Positions 1 to 9,247 of a DNA stretch of 64,000 nt are shown here, in pieces (positions within the stretch are counted from its first letter, which is position 1; the number at the start of each line of letters is the position of its first letter). The position numbers and the translations under genes are program-made. The notes beneath the pieces are model-generated. The model searched no databases, was not told the origin of the DNA, and was given only the letters and a program-made list of their open reading frames with translations. The DNA is from Deltaproteobacteria bacterium (GTDB lineage: Bacteria > Myxococcota_A > Polyangia > Polyangiales > Polyangiaceae). The stretch spans positions 186,001 to 250,000 of the forward strand of contig JACRCQ010000022.1 of the NCBI GenBank assembly GCA_016218915.1. The letters run 5' to 3'.

Positions 1-293
1 CCCTGCATCGAAGTCCGCAGTCCAATGCATCCGGCGACGCCCGCGAGGGTGGCAAGGCCGAAGGCCCACCAACGCGTCCGCAGCGCGCTTTGCACGGTGC
101 GCGCCCAGGCTGCCACGAGCGCGGTTCGCAGGATGTGGAGGGCGACGCGGGCCCGCCACCCGGCAGCATGGTGGTCCGGACGTTCATGCCAAGCGTCGGC
201 GAGCGCCGGGAGGATCACTCGCTCGTAATCTGCGGGTTCGACGATCAAGTTAGCGATTCGAGCGATCCACGGGAAGGCAGGATGTCGGTTCAT
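1..293 (-). CDS. Partial membrane protein co-transcribed with PadR regulator (C-terminus beyond window)
   Basis: An open minus-strand frame runs from an ATG at 293-291 to the window edge without a stop. It encodes about 97 residues starting MNRHPAFPWIARIAN. The ATG overlaps the TGA of the PadR gene (ATGA), so the two are probably translationally coupled. A hydrophobic stretch rich in Trp, Gly and Ala lies at about residues 70-90, just after an Arg/Thr-rich segment, and looks like a first membrane segment. PadR regulators are often paired with a membrane or permease protein, and the soluble N-terminus followed by a TM helix fits that, but too little is visible to name a family. Confidence 0.6.
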   Translation of the reverse strand, partial: MNRHPAFPWIARIANLIVEPADYERVILPALADAWHERPDHHAAGWRARVALHILRTALVAAWARTVQSALRTRWWAFGLATLAGVAGCIGLRTSMQ

Positions 294-592
294 GCCTTGC
301 TCCTGGAAGGGTTCAGCGTGGAGGCTGCCAGCTCAGCCGCGTGCAACGCTCTGGAGCCGAGGGCGGTGATCCGGTAGCGAGGGCGAGGCATGCCTGCGTG
401 GCTCTCAGCGTCGCTGTCGTGCAGGACGCGCACGAGCCCCTTGTCCTGCATGCGCCCGAGGGTGACGTAGATGGTGCCGCGCTTGAGCTTTCCCTGGGCA
501 AAGCCGACGAGCTGCAAGCCATACAGGTCGCCGTGCTCGGTGAGCAGGGACAGGACGAGCGCTTCCTTGGGGGATGGGAATCCGGTCAACAC
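290..592 (-). CDS. PadR-family transcriptional regulator
   Basis: A 100-residue winged-helix protein with the PadR core: an N-terminal helix (SPKEALVLSLLTEHGDLYG), a recognition helix (KRGTIYVTLGRMQDKGLV) and a wing with PRYRIT. PadR proteins bind DNA as dimers and usually repress their own operon. The frame stays open to a TTG at 628, but that TTG is the first base of a near-consensus -35 box. The GTG at 592, which lies at the expected transcription start and begins a normal PadR N-terminus, is therefore preferred. The stop overlaps the start of the downstream membrane gene. A dyad lies across the promoter and is the likely autoregulatory site. Confidence 0.85.
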   Translation of the reverse strand: MLTGFPSPKEALVLSLLTEHGDLYGLQLVGFAQGKLKRGTIYVTLGRMQDKGLVRVLHDSDAESHAGMPRPRYRITALGSRALHAAELAASTLNPSRSKA

Positions 593-597
593 GGGTT

Positions 598-628
598 GAG
601 TCTTACAAGGAGAAAGACTCGATGTCAA
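598..628 (-). promoter_or_regulatory. Sigma70-type promoter of padR with internal dyad operator
   Basis: On the minus strand, TTGACA at 628-623 is followed by a 17-base spacer and TAAGAC at 605-600. The predicted start falls at about 593, next to the GTG at 592, so the mRNA would be leaderless. The spacer and -10 box are covered by a perfect 7-bp inverted repeat, GAGTCTT at 598-604 and AAGACTC at 614-620 with a 9-bp centre. Its position suggests steric repression by the PadR protein. Confidence 0.65.
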
Positions 629-747
629 CCGGATGTATGGCGCTGTGCGTTTCGGACGCGATGCGGCGACGGCTCATTGCGCCGAGTGGCTCGCGTCATG
701 CCACGGGATCGGCACGAGCCTTGCTGTGGATCCGGACGGAGGTCGCC

Positions 748-1788
748 ATGAAACGATCCATCGGCTCTGCCACCCTCGGACTGTTCGTCTCAACCTTGGT
801 CCTGGCCCTGTCCGGTTGCGCCATGCCGGCTGGCGGAAGCGGCGATGCACCCGCCGTGAGCCGCCGCAGCACGATCGTCAACGGCAAGCCCACTGCGAAC
901 TACCCGGGCGCCGGGGTTCTGCTCACGCAGGGCCAGGCGTTCTGCACTGGCACCTTGATCGGCCCGCACACCGTCCTGACCGCTGGGCACTGCGTCGATC
1001 AGATGGACCCGTCACAGATGTCCTTCGGCTTCGGCCCCGACGCCTCGCAGATCATGGACGCCATCCAGGTGGTCTCCGCGGTCCAGCACCCCAACTTCGA
1101 CATGCAGCAGCTGACCAACGACGTGGCGGTGATCACGCTCGCGCAGGATGCCCAGGTCGCGCCGATTCCGTTGAACCAGTCCATGGACGACTCGTGGGTG
1201 GGACGCACGGTTACCCTGGTCGGCTACGGCGTGAGCGATGGTCCGTCGCAGACTGGCGCGGGAATCAAGCGAGAAGTCGATGTGACCATCGATCAGGTCG
1301 ATGGGACGTCGCTTCACTACACCACGCAGCAGGGCAAGACCGCGTGCAACGGCGACTCAGGCGGGCCGGCATTTGCCATGGAAGGCGGACAGCTGGTGGT
1401 CGCGGGAATCACGTCCTACGGGGATCAGAACTGCAAGCAGTACGGGGTATACACGCGCGTGGATGCCTACCTGGACTTCATCAACGCCCAGATCGCCAAC
1501 AGCGGCACGCCCAACGACCCCAACGATCCCAACCTGCCGAACGATCCGAACGACCCCAACCTGCCCAACGATCCGAACGATCCCAACTATCCCAGCGACC
1601 CGAACGATCCGGGCAATGATCCGGGTGATCCCAACGACCCTGGGAGCTACGGATGCCAGGGCGAGACGTGGGAAGGACGATGCGAAGGGAATCTGGTGAT
1701 CTGGTGCGAGTGGGGGCAGGTATACGCCTACGAGTGCCAGGTCTGCGGGTTCGTTCCCTACGAGGGCTACTACGACTGCCTCGAATAG
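748..1788 (+). CDS. Trypsin-like (S1) serine protease lipoprotein
   Basis: 346 residues. The signal peptide ends in a lipobox (ALSGC), so the protein should be lipid-anchored. The chymotrypsin-fold domain has all three catalytic residues: His81 in TAGHC, Asp125 in NDVAV and Ser204 in GDSGGP, preceded by the activation-type start IVNGK. A low-complexity linker of Asn-Asp-Pro repeats (about residues 253-300) joins it to a short Cys-rich C-terminal module with six Cys. The ATG at 748 was chosen because GGAGG lies just before it at about 737-741 and the lipobox falls at the right distance; the frame is open further upstream. Substrate is unknown. It converges on the next minus-strand gene. Confidence 0.9.
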   Translation: MKRSIGSATLGLFVSTLVLALSGCAMPAGGSGDAPAVSRRSTIVNGKPTANYPGAGVLLTQGQAFCTGTLIGPHTVLTAGHCVDQMDPSQMSFGFGPDASQIMDAIQVVSAVQHPNFDMQQLTNDVAVITLAQDAQVAPIPLNQSMDDSWVGRTVTLVGYGVSDGPSQTGAGIKREVDVTIDQVDGTSLHYTTQQGKTACNGDSGGPAFAMEGGQLVVAGITSYGDQNCKQYGVYTRVDAYLDFINAQIANSGTPNDPNDPNLPNDPNDPNLPNDPNDPNYPSDPNDPGNDPGDPNDPGSYGCQGETWEGRCEGNLVIWCEWGQVYAYECQVCGFVPYEGYYDCLE

Positions 1789-1802
1789 GGGATCTATGCG
1801 TA

Positions 1803-1828
1803 GGATCCCGGAGATCCCACTGGGATCC
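1803..1828. terminator. Possible bidirectional terminator between convergent genes
   Basis: Perfect 7-bp inverted repeat, GGATCCC at 1803-1809 and GGGATCC at 1822-1828, with a 12-base loop. It lies in the 54-base gap between two convergent stop codons. There is no T-run, so termination is inferred from position only. Confidence 0.4.
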
Positions 1829-1842
1829 TTGGAGGACGGGCT

Positions 1843-3315
1843 CTACGGCTCCAGATAGACCTTGAGGAGGTCCAAGTCGGTGTAGGTGGACGCTGCTTGC
1901 AGTCCGAAGCGCACGACGAAGTCGACGGTGCCGGGAGGCGCGGTCGCGACGAGCGGCGCATCAGCACCATACTCCCACGCATCCGTCGTCCAGAAGACCT
2001 CGCCATAGCCGATCTCCGTGCTGGACGCGTTGCGGAAGAGGATTGCAGTGACTCCCAGGGCCCCGCCGTTTCGACTCCAGGTCTCGATCCGGTAGGTCTT
2101 ACCGGGCTGCGCGGGCAGAGGCGGACTGGCGGCATAGGCCCCTGGCCAATCACAGGGGGTCTGGAACGCCGTAGTGTGCAATCTCAATCCCCAGCTACCG
2201 CCGTTGGGCGCCGGGTAGGGGTCGCGTTGCACAAACCAGTCCGAGTCTGCGGCGCAGTTGTGCCACACGATCCATCCTGCCGGGAAGTCGCTGTCGAGCT
2301 CGAATCCGTTGTCGTAGAACGGCGGGCACGCCACCGGATTGCACCCACACACGTTGGGCTTTCCGGATCCACCGCAGAGCTTGGGCGCTGTGCAGCTTCC
2401 GCAATCGAGGGTCGTTCCACACCCGTCCGGGATCGTTCCGCAATTGAATCCCTGGGCAGAGCAGGTGGTCGGCACGCACGCGCACTGGTTCGGCAGCCCC
2501 CCTGCCCCGCACTGCTTTCCCCCGGTGCAGGTCCCGCAGTCGAGCGTACCTCCGCAACCGTCAGGAATCATTCCGCACTCCTTGCCCTGGATCTGGCAGG
2601 TGGTGGGCGTGCAACCGCATTGGCCGCTGACACCGCCGCCGCCGCAGGTCTTGGGCGAGGTGCAGGTTCCGCAATCGAGCATCGTTCCGCAGCCATCTGA
2701 AAGCGATCCGCACGAGATCCCCTCGCCCGCGCAGGTCTTGGGCACGCAGGCTGCCTGGCCGCACTTGTTGGGGCCCCCGCCGCCGCAGACGAGCGGCGAC
2801 GCGCACTCGCCGCAGTGCACGGTCCCGCTGCAGCCATCGGACGCTGTCCCGCACTCCAGCCCCAGCTGCGCGCAGGTCTTGGTCACGCACGTGCATTGGA
2901 ACTGCGGGTTGCAGGACTGCCCGCCGACACAGGTGCCGCAGGAAAGCACAGAGGAGCAACCGTCGGACGGATATCCGCACTGCGCACCGAGGTTGGAGCA
3001 CGACTTGGGGCTGCAGGGAGCAGTGCCGCAGACGTTGGGCCCGCCACCGCCACAGGTCTGCCCCTGCGGGCACGGACCGCAATCCACCTTGCCTCCGCAT
3101 CCATCCGGCGCTGAGCCGCAATGCGCGCCGAGCGCAGAGCAGGTCATCGGCGAACAGGGACCGACGGACCCATCTCCGGCATCCTGCCCCGCATCGGTCC
3201 AGGTGCCTCCGTCGTGGGCGACCGGCAGGGCGTCGACGTCCGGCTGTGGCGCTGCGCACGAGGCGATGGGCGCAACGGCCAGAGTCACGGCGCACCAGTG
3301 CAAAGATGCCTTCAC
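1843..3315 (-). CDS. Cys-rich repeat lipoprotein with C-terminal jelly-roll-like domain
   Basis: 490 residues from a GTG start; signal peptide with lipobox IASC. After a short acidic spacer come six tandem repeats of about 43 residues. Each has about eight Cys in the pattern C-x3-TC, GxxCG, DGC, LDCGxC, then C and C in a Gly-rich loop. The last about 150 residues contain no repeat and are rich in Trp, Tyr and Gly (for example DWFVQRDPYPAPNGGSWGLR), resembling a carbohydrate-binding beta-sandwich. The repeats are probably small disulfide knots forming a surface stalk. No enzyme motif is seen, so binding or adhesion is the best guess. Confidence 0.8.
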   Translation of the reverse strand: MKASLHWCAVTLAVAPIASCAAPQPDVDALPVAHDGGTWTDAGQDAGDGSVGPCSPMTCSALGAHCGSAPDGCGGKVDCGPCPQGQTCGGGGPNVCGTAPCSPKSCSNLGAQCGYPSDGCSSVLSCGTCVGGQSCNPQFQCTCVTKTCAQLGLECGTASDGCSGTVHCGECASPLVCGGGGPNKCGQAACVPKTCAGEGISCGSLSDGCGTMLDCGTCTSPKTCGGGGVSGQCGCTPTTCQIQGKECGMIPDGCGGTLDCGTCTGGKQCGAGGLPNQCACVPTTCSAQGFNCGTIPDGCGTTLDCGSCTAPKLCGGSGKPNVCGCNPVACPPFYDNGFELDSDFPAGWIVWHNCAADSDWFVQRDPYPAPNGGSWGLRLHTTAFQTPCDWPGAYAASPPLPAQPGKTYRIETWSRNGGALGVTAILFRNASSTEIGYGEVFWTTDAWEYGADAPLVATAPPGTVDFVVRFGLQAASTYTDLDLLKVYLEP

Positions 3316-3371
3316 GTTGTCATTGTCTCACGATGTCGCCACCCCGGCAAACAGCGGGACCTCTGGCAGTA

Positions 3372-4640
3372 CTACTTGGCCGCTCGGGAGAGCTCTTGGA
3401 CCAGCGGCAATGGAACAGGGACTGTGGCGGTTCCAGGTCCTAGCGCATCGAGCGGGATGCGCACCATGGTCCACGCAGAGCCGTAGCTCTGCGCGATCAT
3501 CTCCTGGCAGCTGAGCCCGATCGGCTCGATGCACCACAGAGAGCACTTCTCGCGGCTCGTGACGGTCCACGTCTGACCATCGCGGATTCTGACCACCATC
3601 GCCTGCCTGTCGTTGACGCGAACGGCCACCAGCCCGCAGCCGACCACGGGCGTTCCGGGGCTGCGCTTGAACGTCGCGAACTTGCGCACGTCCAGCCCTT
3701 GGGACGAGCCATGGAATGGAGAGGCTGCAAGGAAATCCCCCTTCGACGACGTCCCCACAAAGGCCAGATCCGTTCCGTCGGTGACCACCCGCCCAAGCTT
3801 CGTGCCTGCAAACCCGAGCAGGGGCCGCTCCCCCTGCAGCGCATCCCAGATCACCGCTGTCTGGAGCGCGCCGCGCCAACGGTTGAAGAACGCGTACTGC
3901 CCCCACAGCGTCGGCTCAGGCACCACGTGACCATCCCAAGGCGCGGCCATCCGCTCGCCGGACCAGCGAAGCAGCTCCCTGCTCTGTACTGCGATGTACT
4001 CACCGGAAGCATACGCGGTAATCGTATCGGACTCGTCGCGAAGCGTTTCAATCCGTTTTGGAAGCCCCAGGCCGATCTCACCGCCCAGGATCGTGTGCCT
4101 GCCGTTTCCGCGGCTGACCGCGAGCCAGTGCCCCTGCACGACTTCTCGCACCTGCACGCGCCTCGCGTCCGAAGCGCGTTTCAGCGCGAGCGCGGTCAGC
4201 ACCCGTCCCTGGAGCTCGGCCAACAGGACGAAGTCCCAGCCAGGGCACCGACGGCCGAACACTCCGACCGCAGCGCCGGATGCGGAGACGTCCACTGCAG
4301 CGCCGAACACGTGCGTACGGGTGGACGGAGCCAGAGACACCTCGCGGGTGCAGGGAACATCGAGCTCCGTGCCCTGGGCGCAGGGCTCCCACGCGATGGG
4401 CGCCGGCATGGAGGCCTCGGAGGCGGCGACGAACAGGACGGTCCCGGTCTCACCGTCCTCCCAGCGGGTCCAGGATTCCTGCTCGGGATCAGGGCAGACC
4501 CGAGAGGTGCGGTCCGGAGCAGGAGGCGGAGCCGGGGGCACGGAGCTCGGGGTCGGCTCGACCGGCGCTTGTGGGCGATTGCGTCCGCAGGCCCACAACG
4601 TGCAGAGCAGGACAAGAAGGGCGATGCGTGGAGCTGACAC
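3372..4640 (-). CDS. Predicted lipoprotein of unknown function
   Basis: 422 residues from a GTG start. The signal peptide ends in the lipobox LWAC and is followed by a Pro-rich spacer (residues about 22-42) typical of anchored proteins. The remainder is rich in short beta-strand-like segments and has no recognisable enzyme motif; a propeller-like fold is possible but not shown. There is a conserved-looking Cys pair near the C-terminus (KCSLWC). The gene is 56 bases upstream of the Cys-rich repeat lipoprotein on the same strand, so the two may share a transcript. Confidence 0.7.
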   Translation of the reverse strand: MSAPRIALLVLLCTLWACGRNRPQAPVEPTPSSVPPAPPPAPDRTSRVCPDPEQESWTRWEDGETGTVLFVAASEASMPAPIAWEPCAQGTELDVPCTREVSLAPSTRTHVFGAAVDVSASGAAVGVFGRRCPGWDFVLLAELQGRVLTALALKRASDARRVQVREVVQGHWLAVSRGNGRHTILGGEIGLGLPKRIETLRDESDTITAYASGEYIAVQSRELLRWSGERMAAPWDGHVVPEPTLWGQYAFFNRWRGALQTAVIWDALQGERPLLGFAGTKLGRVVTDGTDLAFVGTSSKGDFLAASPFHGSSQGLDVRKFATFKRSPGTPVVGCGLVAVRVNDRQAMVVRIRDGQTWTVTSREKCSLWCIEPIGLSCQEMIAQSYGSAWTMVRIPLDALGPGTATVPVPLPLVQELSRAAK

Positions 4641-4738
4641 GTGGAAGGTGTAGTACTGCAGGACCGATCTGCAAAGTGGAGGTGCGCCGCATCGTGGCGA
4701 GAGCCCCGAACGGGAGCGTGGCGCGAGCCGTGGTCGAA

Positions 4739-7711
4739 TCAGAACGTCGCGCTGATGGACGAGATCATCGTACGGCCGCTCTGAACGATCGTCCGCTGCC
4801 TGAACTCGCCGCTGACCGCAGTATCGTACTTCCAGTCGGCGAGGTTGTACGCGCCGATGGCGTAGCGCAAACGCGACCCTTCCACCTCGCCGGAGAACAC
4901 GAGATCCCAGATCACGCCCGCGTCGGTGGTCCCCTGGGCCTCCTCGGTGACGCTGTCGAAGCGGTCGTAGCGCACCCCCTCGATGGAGACTCGAGACATG
5001 AGCATGAGGGAGCGCCCGACGATGGGAATCGCTCCCCGAATCGAGGCGAGGTAGGGGGGGGAGTTGGGGACTCTCCGGCGCGAGTCATCGGAGGTGTACT
5101 GGGCGCGCTGCAAGCTCACGGAAGCAGCCAGCATCCAGCCCTGTCGCCAGTCACGCCGCAGCTCGTACTCGCTGCCCATCAGCAGGACCGGCGCGCCTGC
5201 ATTGCGATACTGCAGGTGCGTGGCGTCCGCGCTTCGCAGCTCGATGAGGTCCTTGACGTAGTTGGAGTAGACCGCCACGGTGGCGACCACGACCGGAGAG
5301 AAGCGATGGGAGAACTCGACCTCTCCGGACCAGACCTGCTCGGGCACGAGCCCGGAGGCGCGCAGCTGATCGACTCCGCCGTAGTAGAGCTCGTAGACGC
5401 TCGGGGCACGGAAGGCCTTGCCTCCGAGCAGCTTCACGTTGCCGCCATCGTAGGGCTTGAAGACGATGCCCAGCCTGGGGCTGAAGGGAGGGAGGAACTG
5501 GAACGGATGAAGGTTCGAGTAGTAGTCGAGCCGTGCGCCGGCAGAGATCTTGAGTGCGCGGGAGGCATTCCAGTCCGAGAGCAGATACCCGGCTGCGACC
5601 GTGTAGGGGTCGTCGCGTTCGGGCACGAGCACGTTCTGATCATTGAACAGCGTGGGGCCTGCAGCGGTGCGACCTTGCTGCAGGGTCTGGAAGTGACGCA
5701 CGAGCTCTCCGCCGACCGTGAAACGGATCGCTGCGCTCGGCGCGTAGACCACGCGCTGCTCCAGCCCTCCCCATCGTCCGCGGAACGCATCCCTCGCCTC
5801 CCCTTCGGGAGCGGCGTACATGAGGCGATCCGTGTAGTTGTAGAAGTTCGCCTGTCCCCGGCTGAGAAGCTGCACTTGCGACGAGAGCCGCGGCTCGAAG
5901 CGGGCCTCGAGCAGGCCACGCGTGTCCGAGAGCTGGTTGCGGGGATCTCCGAACATCGAGCCGAACACGCCTGTGGGAACCTTCTTCTTGCGCGACGTGA
6001 ACAGCCACTGGACCGACAGGGCCTTGTGCCAGAATCGACCGTTGAGAGTTCCAGCCGACATGCCATCCAGCCCCCGCGCCTGTCCATCCACGGGCAGGCC
6101 GTTGGCCCCCAGCTCTGCATTGGGATCCGTCGGATTGGCGACGTACTCGGGGAAGAAGTAGTCGCTGCCCCTGCTTTGCGCACCTGAAGCCGAGGTCCAT
6201 ACGCCGGAGTCGGGTCCGAGTCTCAAGTAGCCCGTGCCGCGCGAACGAAATGTCCCGCTGTCCGCGGTCGATATCCCGACTTCTCCGTGGGTCTTACCTT
6301 GACGGCTCCGGGTCACGAGGTTGATGACGCCGAAGAACGCGCTGCCTCCGTAGAGCGCTGAGCCGGGTCCTCGGACGACCTCGATCGCCTCCACGTCGTC
6401 GATGTCCACTCGAGCATCGTATCCCACGTAGGAGGAGCCTATGTAATTGTCGTTCGTGGGCATTCCGTCCACGAGCACGAGAACGTGATTGCCGTAGTCG
6501 CCTGGCCTGCCGTAGCCGCGCACGCCCACGGCAACGTAGTTGCGGTCGTCGGAAAGATAGAGCCCGCGGATGCCCCGAATCGCTTCCGCGATCGTCGGAT
6601 ACGCCATGGCTCTGAGCTCGCGCGCCGAGATGGTGGTGACCGATGCAGGCGCGTCCTCCGTCGCCTCGGTCGTTCGTGACGCAGCCGTGACCTCTTCCAC
6701 CGGGATCAGCTGAACATCGAGCCGCGTCTGCTCCCCTTGCTTCACCGTCAGCACGGAGTCGACCGGGCGGTGCCCGGCATAGGACACCCGCACCCGGTGC
6801 CGCCCCTGGGCAACGGTCATCACAGCAGGCGTGAATCCGCTCGGCTTGTCGTCGATCGTAATCAGCGCGTCGCGGATGTCCGCCCCGACCACCACGACAC
6901 CGGTCAGCGGCGACAGTCGCACGTGAGCCGTGGTGCGCCCATTGGCAGGGACGTCGACCAGCACGCTCGCGGGCTGGAAGTCCTCCCTGGAAACGAACAG
7001 TGCATGCTTGCCGGGAGGCAACGAGAACGAGCCGGGGACCGTGCCTGCCACCGGCGCGTCCTCGCGGTCGATGCGAATCTGGGCACCGGCCGGCTGACCT
7101 TCCACGCGTACAGTGCCAAGAATGGGAACCAGCGCGAGCTTGATCTTTCGCTCCACGCCGACGAGCAGCTCCACAGAGGGAGCCTCGGCAGGGGCATAGC
7201 CGGCGAGCTCGACGATGACTTTGTGGGACCCGCTCGGGAAGGCCAGGGTGCGCGGCGTGGAGCCGCGGGCTCCGAGGTCTTTGCGGTCGAGGTACACCAC
7301 GGCGCCAGGGGGATCGGACTCGACCGTGAGCAACGCGACCCGAGGACGCAACCTGGCCAAGGCGTCCTCCACGCTCTGGCGCGTTGCAGGGTCTTTCTCC
7401 CCTTCGAGCGCTTCTGCATAATAGCGATACGCATCGGGGAGGCGCTTGAGCTGCTCGTAGGTGGCTGCGATGTTGAAGATGACCTTGCGATTGCGCACGA
7501 GACGATTGGATGCGAGGAAGTGCTCGAGTGCCCCGCGGTAGTCTGCTGCGTCGTAGCGGTCGGCTCCCAGCTGGAACTGCAGATCAGCCTCGTCGGCAAG
7601 ATCGTCGGCGTGCACGTTTCCGACAAGAGCCAACACGGCCAGCGCGATCAGCATGCGAGCCAGCCAGAGGATTGCGCCTCGGGTCACGCTCTGGCTCATG
7701 GTCAGCAGCAT
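4739..7711 (-). CDS. TonB-dependent outer-membrane receptor with N-terminal TPR and PEGA domains
   Basis: 990 residues. A signal peptide is followed by a TPR-like region (about 35-110), then three PEGA-type beta repeats (about 125-345; motifs such as PPGAVVYLDRKDLG and PAGAQIRIDRED). Next is a TonB plug (about 355-465, with VLVLVDGMPTND and EVVRGPGSALYG) and a 22-strand-type barrel to the C-terminal Phe. PEGA domains ahead of a TonB receptor are not the standard layout and may place peptidoglycan- or surface-binding modules in the periplasm. The ATG is only 4 bases after the stop of the upstream kinase gene; a second ATG lies four codons later. The ligand cannot be told from sequence. Confidence 0.88.
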   Translation of the reverse strand: MLLTMSQSVTRGAILWLARMLIALAVLALVGNVHADDLADEADLQFQLGADRYDAADYRGALEHFLASNRLVRNRKVIFNIAATYEQLKRLPDAYRYYAEALEGEKDPATRQSVEDALARLRPRVALLTVESDPPGAVVYLDRKDLGARGSTPRTLAFPSGSHKVIVELAGYAPAEAPSVELLVGVERKIKLALVPILGTVRVEGQPAGAQIRIDREDAPVAGTVPGSFSLPPGKHALFVSREDFQPASVLVDVPANGRTTAHVRLSPLTGVVVVGADIRDALITIDDKPSGFTPAVMTVAQGRHRVRVSYAGHRPVDSVLTVKQGEQTRLDVQLIPVEEVTAASRTTEATEDAPASVTTISARELRAMAYPTIAEAIRGIRGLYLSDDRNYVAVGVRGYGRPGDYGNHVLVLVDGMPTNDNYIGSSYVGYDARVDIDDVEAIEVVRGPGSALYGGSAFFGVINLVTRSRQGKTHGEVGISTADSGTFRSRGTGYLRLGPDSGVWTSASGAQSRGSDYFFPEYVANPTDPNAELGANGLPVDGQARGLDGMSAGTLNGRFWHKALSVQWLFTSRKKKVPTGVFGSMFGDPRNQLSDTRGLLEARFEPRLSSQVQLLSRGQANFYNYTDRLMYAAPEGEARDAFRGRWGGLEQRVVYAPSAAIRFTVGGELVRHFQTLQQGRTAAGPTLFNDQNVLVPERDDPYTVAAGYLLSDWNASRALKISAGARLDYYSNLHPFQFLPPFSPRLGIVFKPYDGGNVKLLGGKAFRAPSVYELYYGGVDQLRASGLVPEQVWSGEVEFSHRFSPVVVATVAVYSNYVKDLIELRSADATHLQYRNAGAPVLLMGSEYELRRDWRQGWMLAASVSLQRAQYTSDDSRRRVPNSPPYLASIRGAIPIVGRSLMLMSRVSIEGVRYDRFDSVTEEAQGTTDAGVIWDLVFSGEVEGSRLRYAIGAYNLADWKYDTAVSGEFRQRTIVQSGRTMISSISATF

Positions 7712-7715
7712 CCGA

Positions 7716-9170
7716 TCAACGCTCGCGATGGATGGGGAGCGATGGCGGGGCGGAATGAGCGGGCGGGCTCGCGGGGTGGGCGCTCATCGGCACCACGAGC
7801 TTCGGAAGCGTCCGAGGCGCTGACGGGGAGGGTTCCGGCGCAGCGACCGCCACCGATGCTGCGGCCTCGGCGCCAGAACCGGCCGCCGATGCCGAAGCAG
7901 CCGATGCCGGCGCGGACTGCACCGGCGCCGTCCCCGCAGCGACCGAAGGCGCGGTAGGCGACTGGACCGCGCCATCGCGTGAGAGCAGCAAGGCGACACC
8001 GACCAAGGCGGCAGCAAACGCGATTCCGATCAACAACCATGGCGTGCCCGAGCGCCTTCGCGCCGGAGGGTCCGCCACCGTCTGCACCGCATCGAGCGTG
8101 GGCGCCTCGACGCGCGGCTCGCGGGCGCTTCCCGGAACTTGAAGGTCAGGATCGGTGAGCAACCCTGCTGCTCGAGTGATGGACAGGGCCCGCTCCGCCG
8201 GCACGTGAGCCCTTCGGGGCGCGAATGGCAGCAGGGCAAGCGCGAGCTCCGCAGCGTTCTGGTAGCGCTCAGCCGGGGACTTGGCGAGGCAGCGATCGAT
8301 GACAGCCTGCAGGCCAGGGGGCACGGAAGGACGCAGCTCCTTGATGCTGCCGTGCTTGGCGTACCGGATCTCGTAGACGAGGGTCGGGAAGTCGACAGCG
8401 ACGAACGGCCGGGTGCCGGTGATCAGCTCGAAGAGCACGGCGCCGAGCGACCAGATGTCGGTGCGGTGATCGACATCCATGGGCGACTTGAGCTGCTCCG
8501 GGGACATGTACGACGGCGTGCCCATGTTCTCCACGGCGAGCTTGGGCTGGTCCGTGTCGTCGATGGCCTGGGCGACCATCATGTCGCGCACCTTGGCGAT
8601 GCCGAAGTCGAGCAGCTTGATCGACCTCCAGCCATCGGCCTGCACGACCCGGAACAGGTTCTCCGGTTTGAGGTCGCGGTGCACGATGCCCCGCGCGTGG
8701 GCTTCTGCCAGGCCGTCGCAGGCTTGCACGACATACTCCGCAGCCTCTTCGACGGGCAGAGCGCCCGAGGTTCCGAGCACCTGCCCGAGGTCGCTGCCTT
8801 CCAGGAACTCCATCACGATGAACGGGCAGCAGTCGTCGCGCACACCCACGTCCAGCACGCGCGCCACGTGCTCGCTCTTGATCCGGACCGCTGCCCTCGC
8901 TTCCTGCAGGAATCGCTCTTCCGGAGCTGCGCGCTTCATCCGGTCGAGGCGGAGGAACTTGAGCGCGACGCGCTCGTCGAGCTGAAGATGCGTGGCCTCG
9001 ACCACCACGGCCATCCCGCCTTTGCCGACGATCCTTTCGACGCGGAACTTGCCGGCCACGACCTCGCCAACACGCACATCCAGGGGCGTTTCCCCTGGCT
9101 CGCGATCGTGCTGGATGGGCTCTGGCACTCCTCCGTTCACGCAGTTCTTCCCTCGAAACAGCGATTCCAC
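7716..9170 (-). CDS. Membrane-anchored Ser/Thr protein kinase (Hanks/PknB type)
   Basis: 484 residues. The N-terminal kinase domain has a Gly loop (VGKGGMAVV, about 49-57), the ATP lysine in VALKFL (about K71), the catalytic loop HRDLKPEN (D166) and DFG (D188). An Ala/Pro-rich juxtamembrane stretch leads to one TM helix at about 375-395 (WLLIGIAFAAALVGVALLL) and a short Ala/Ser/Pro-rich exterior tail without a recognisable sensor domain. The start at 9170 is GTG; a second GTG at 9140 with GAGG upstream is a good alternative. It sits 4 bases ahead of the TonB receptor gene, so the two are very likely co-expressed. Confidence 0.92.
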   Translation of the reverse strand: MESLFRGKNCVNGGVPEPIQHDREPGETPLDVRVGEVVAGKFRVERIVGKGGMAVVVEATHLQLDERVALKFLRLDRMKRAAPEERFLQEARAAVRIKSEHVARVLDVGVRDDCCPFIVMEFLEGSDLGQVLGTSGALPVEEAAEYVVQACDGLAEAHARGIVHRDLKPENLFRVVQADGWRSIKLLDFGIAKVRDMMVAQAIDDTDQPKLAVENMGTPSYMSPEQLKSPMDVDHRTDIWSLGAVLFELITGTRPFVAVDFPTLVYEIRYAKHGSIKELRPSVPPGLQAVIDRCLAKSPAERYQNAAELALALLPFAPRRAHVPAERALSITRAAGLLTDPDLQVPGSAREPRVEAPTLDAVQTVADPPARRRSGTPWLLIGIAFAAALVGVALLLSRDGAVQSPTAPSVAAGTAPVQSAPASAASASAAGSGAEAAASVAVAAPEPSPSAPRTLPKLVVPMSAHPASPPAHSAPPSLPIHRER

Positions 9171-9247
9171 ACCAATCGAGGCAGATGCGCAAGGCCCAAG
9201 GCGCGATGACAGGTGCCATGGTATCGTCGTGGATCCGGAGGACGCAC

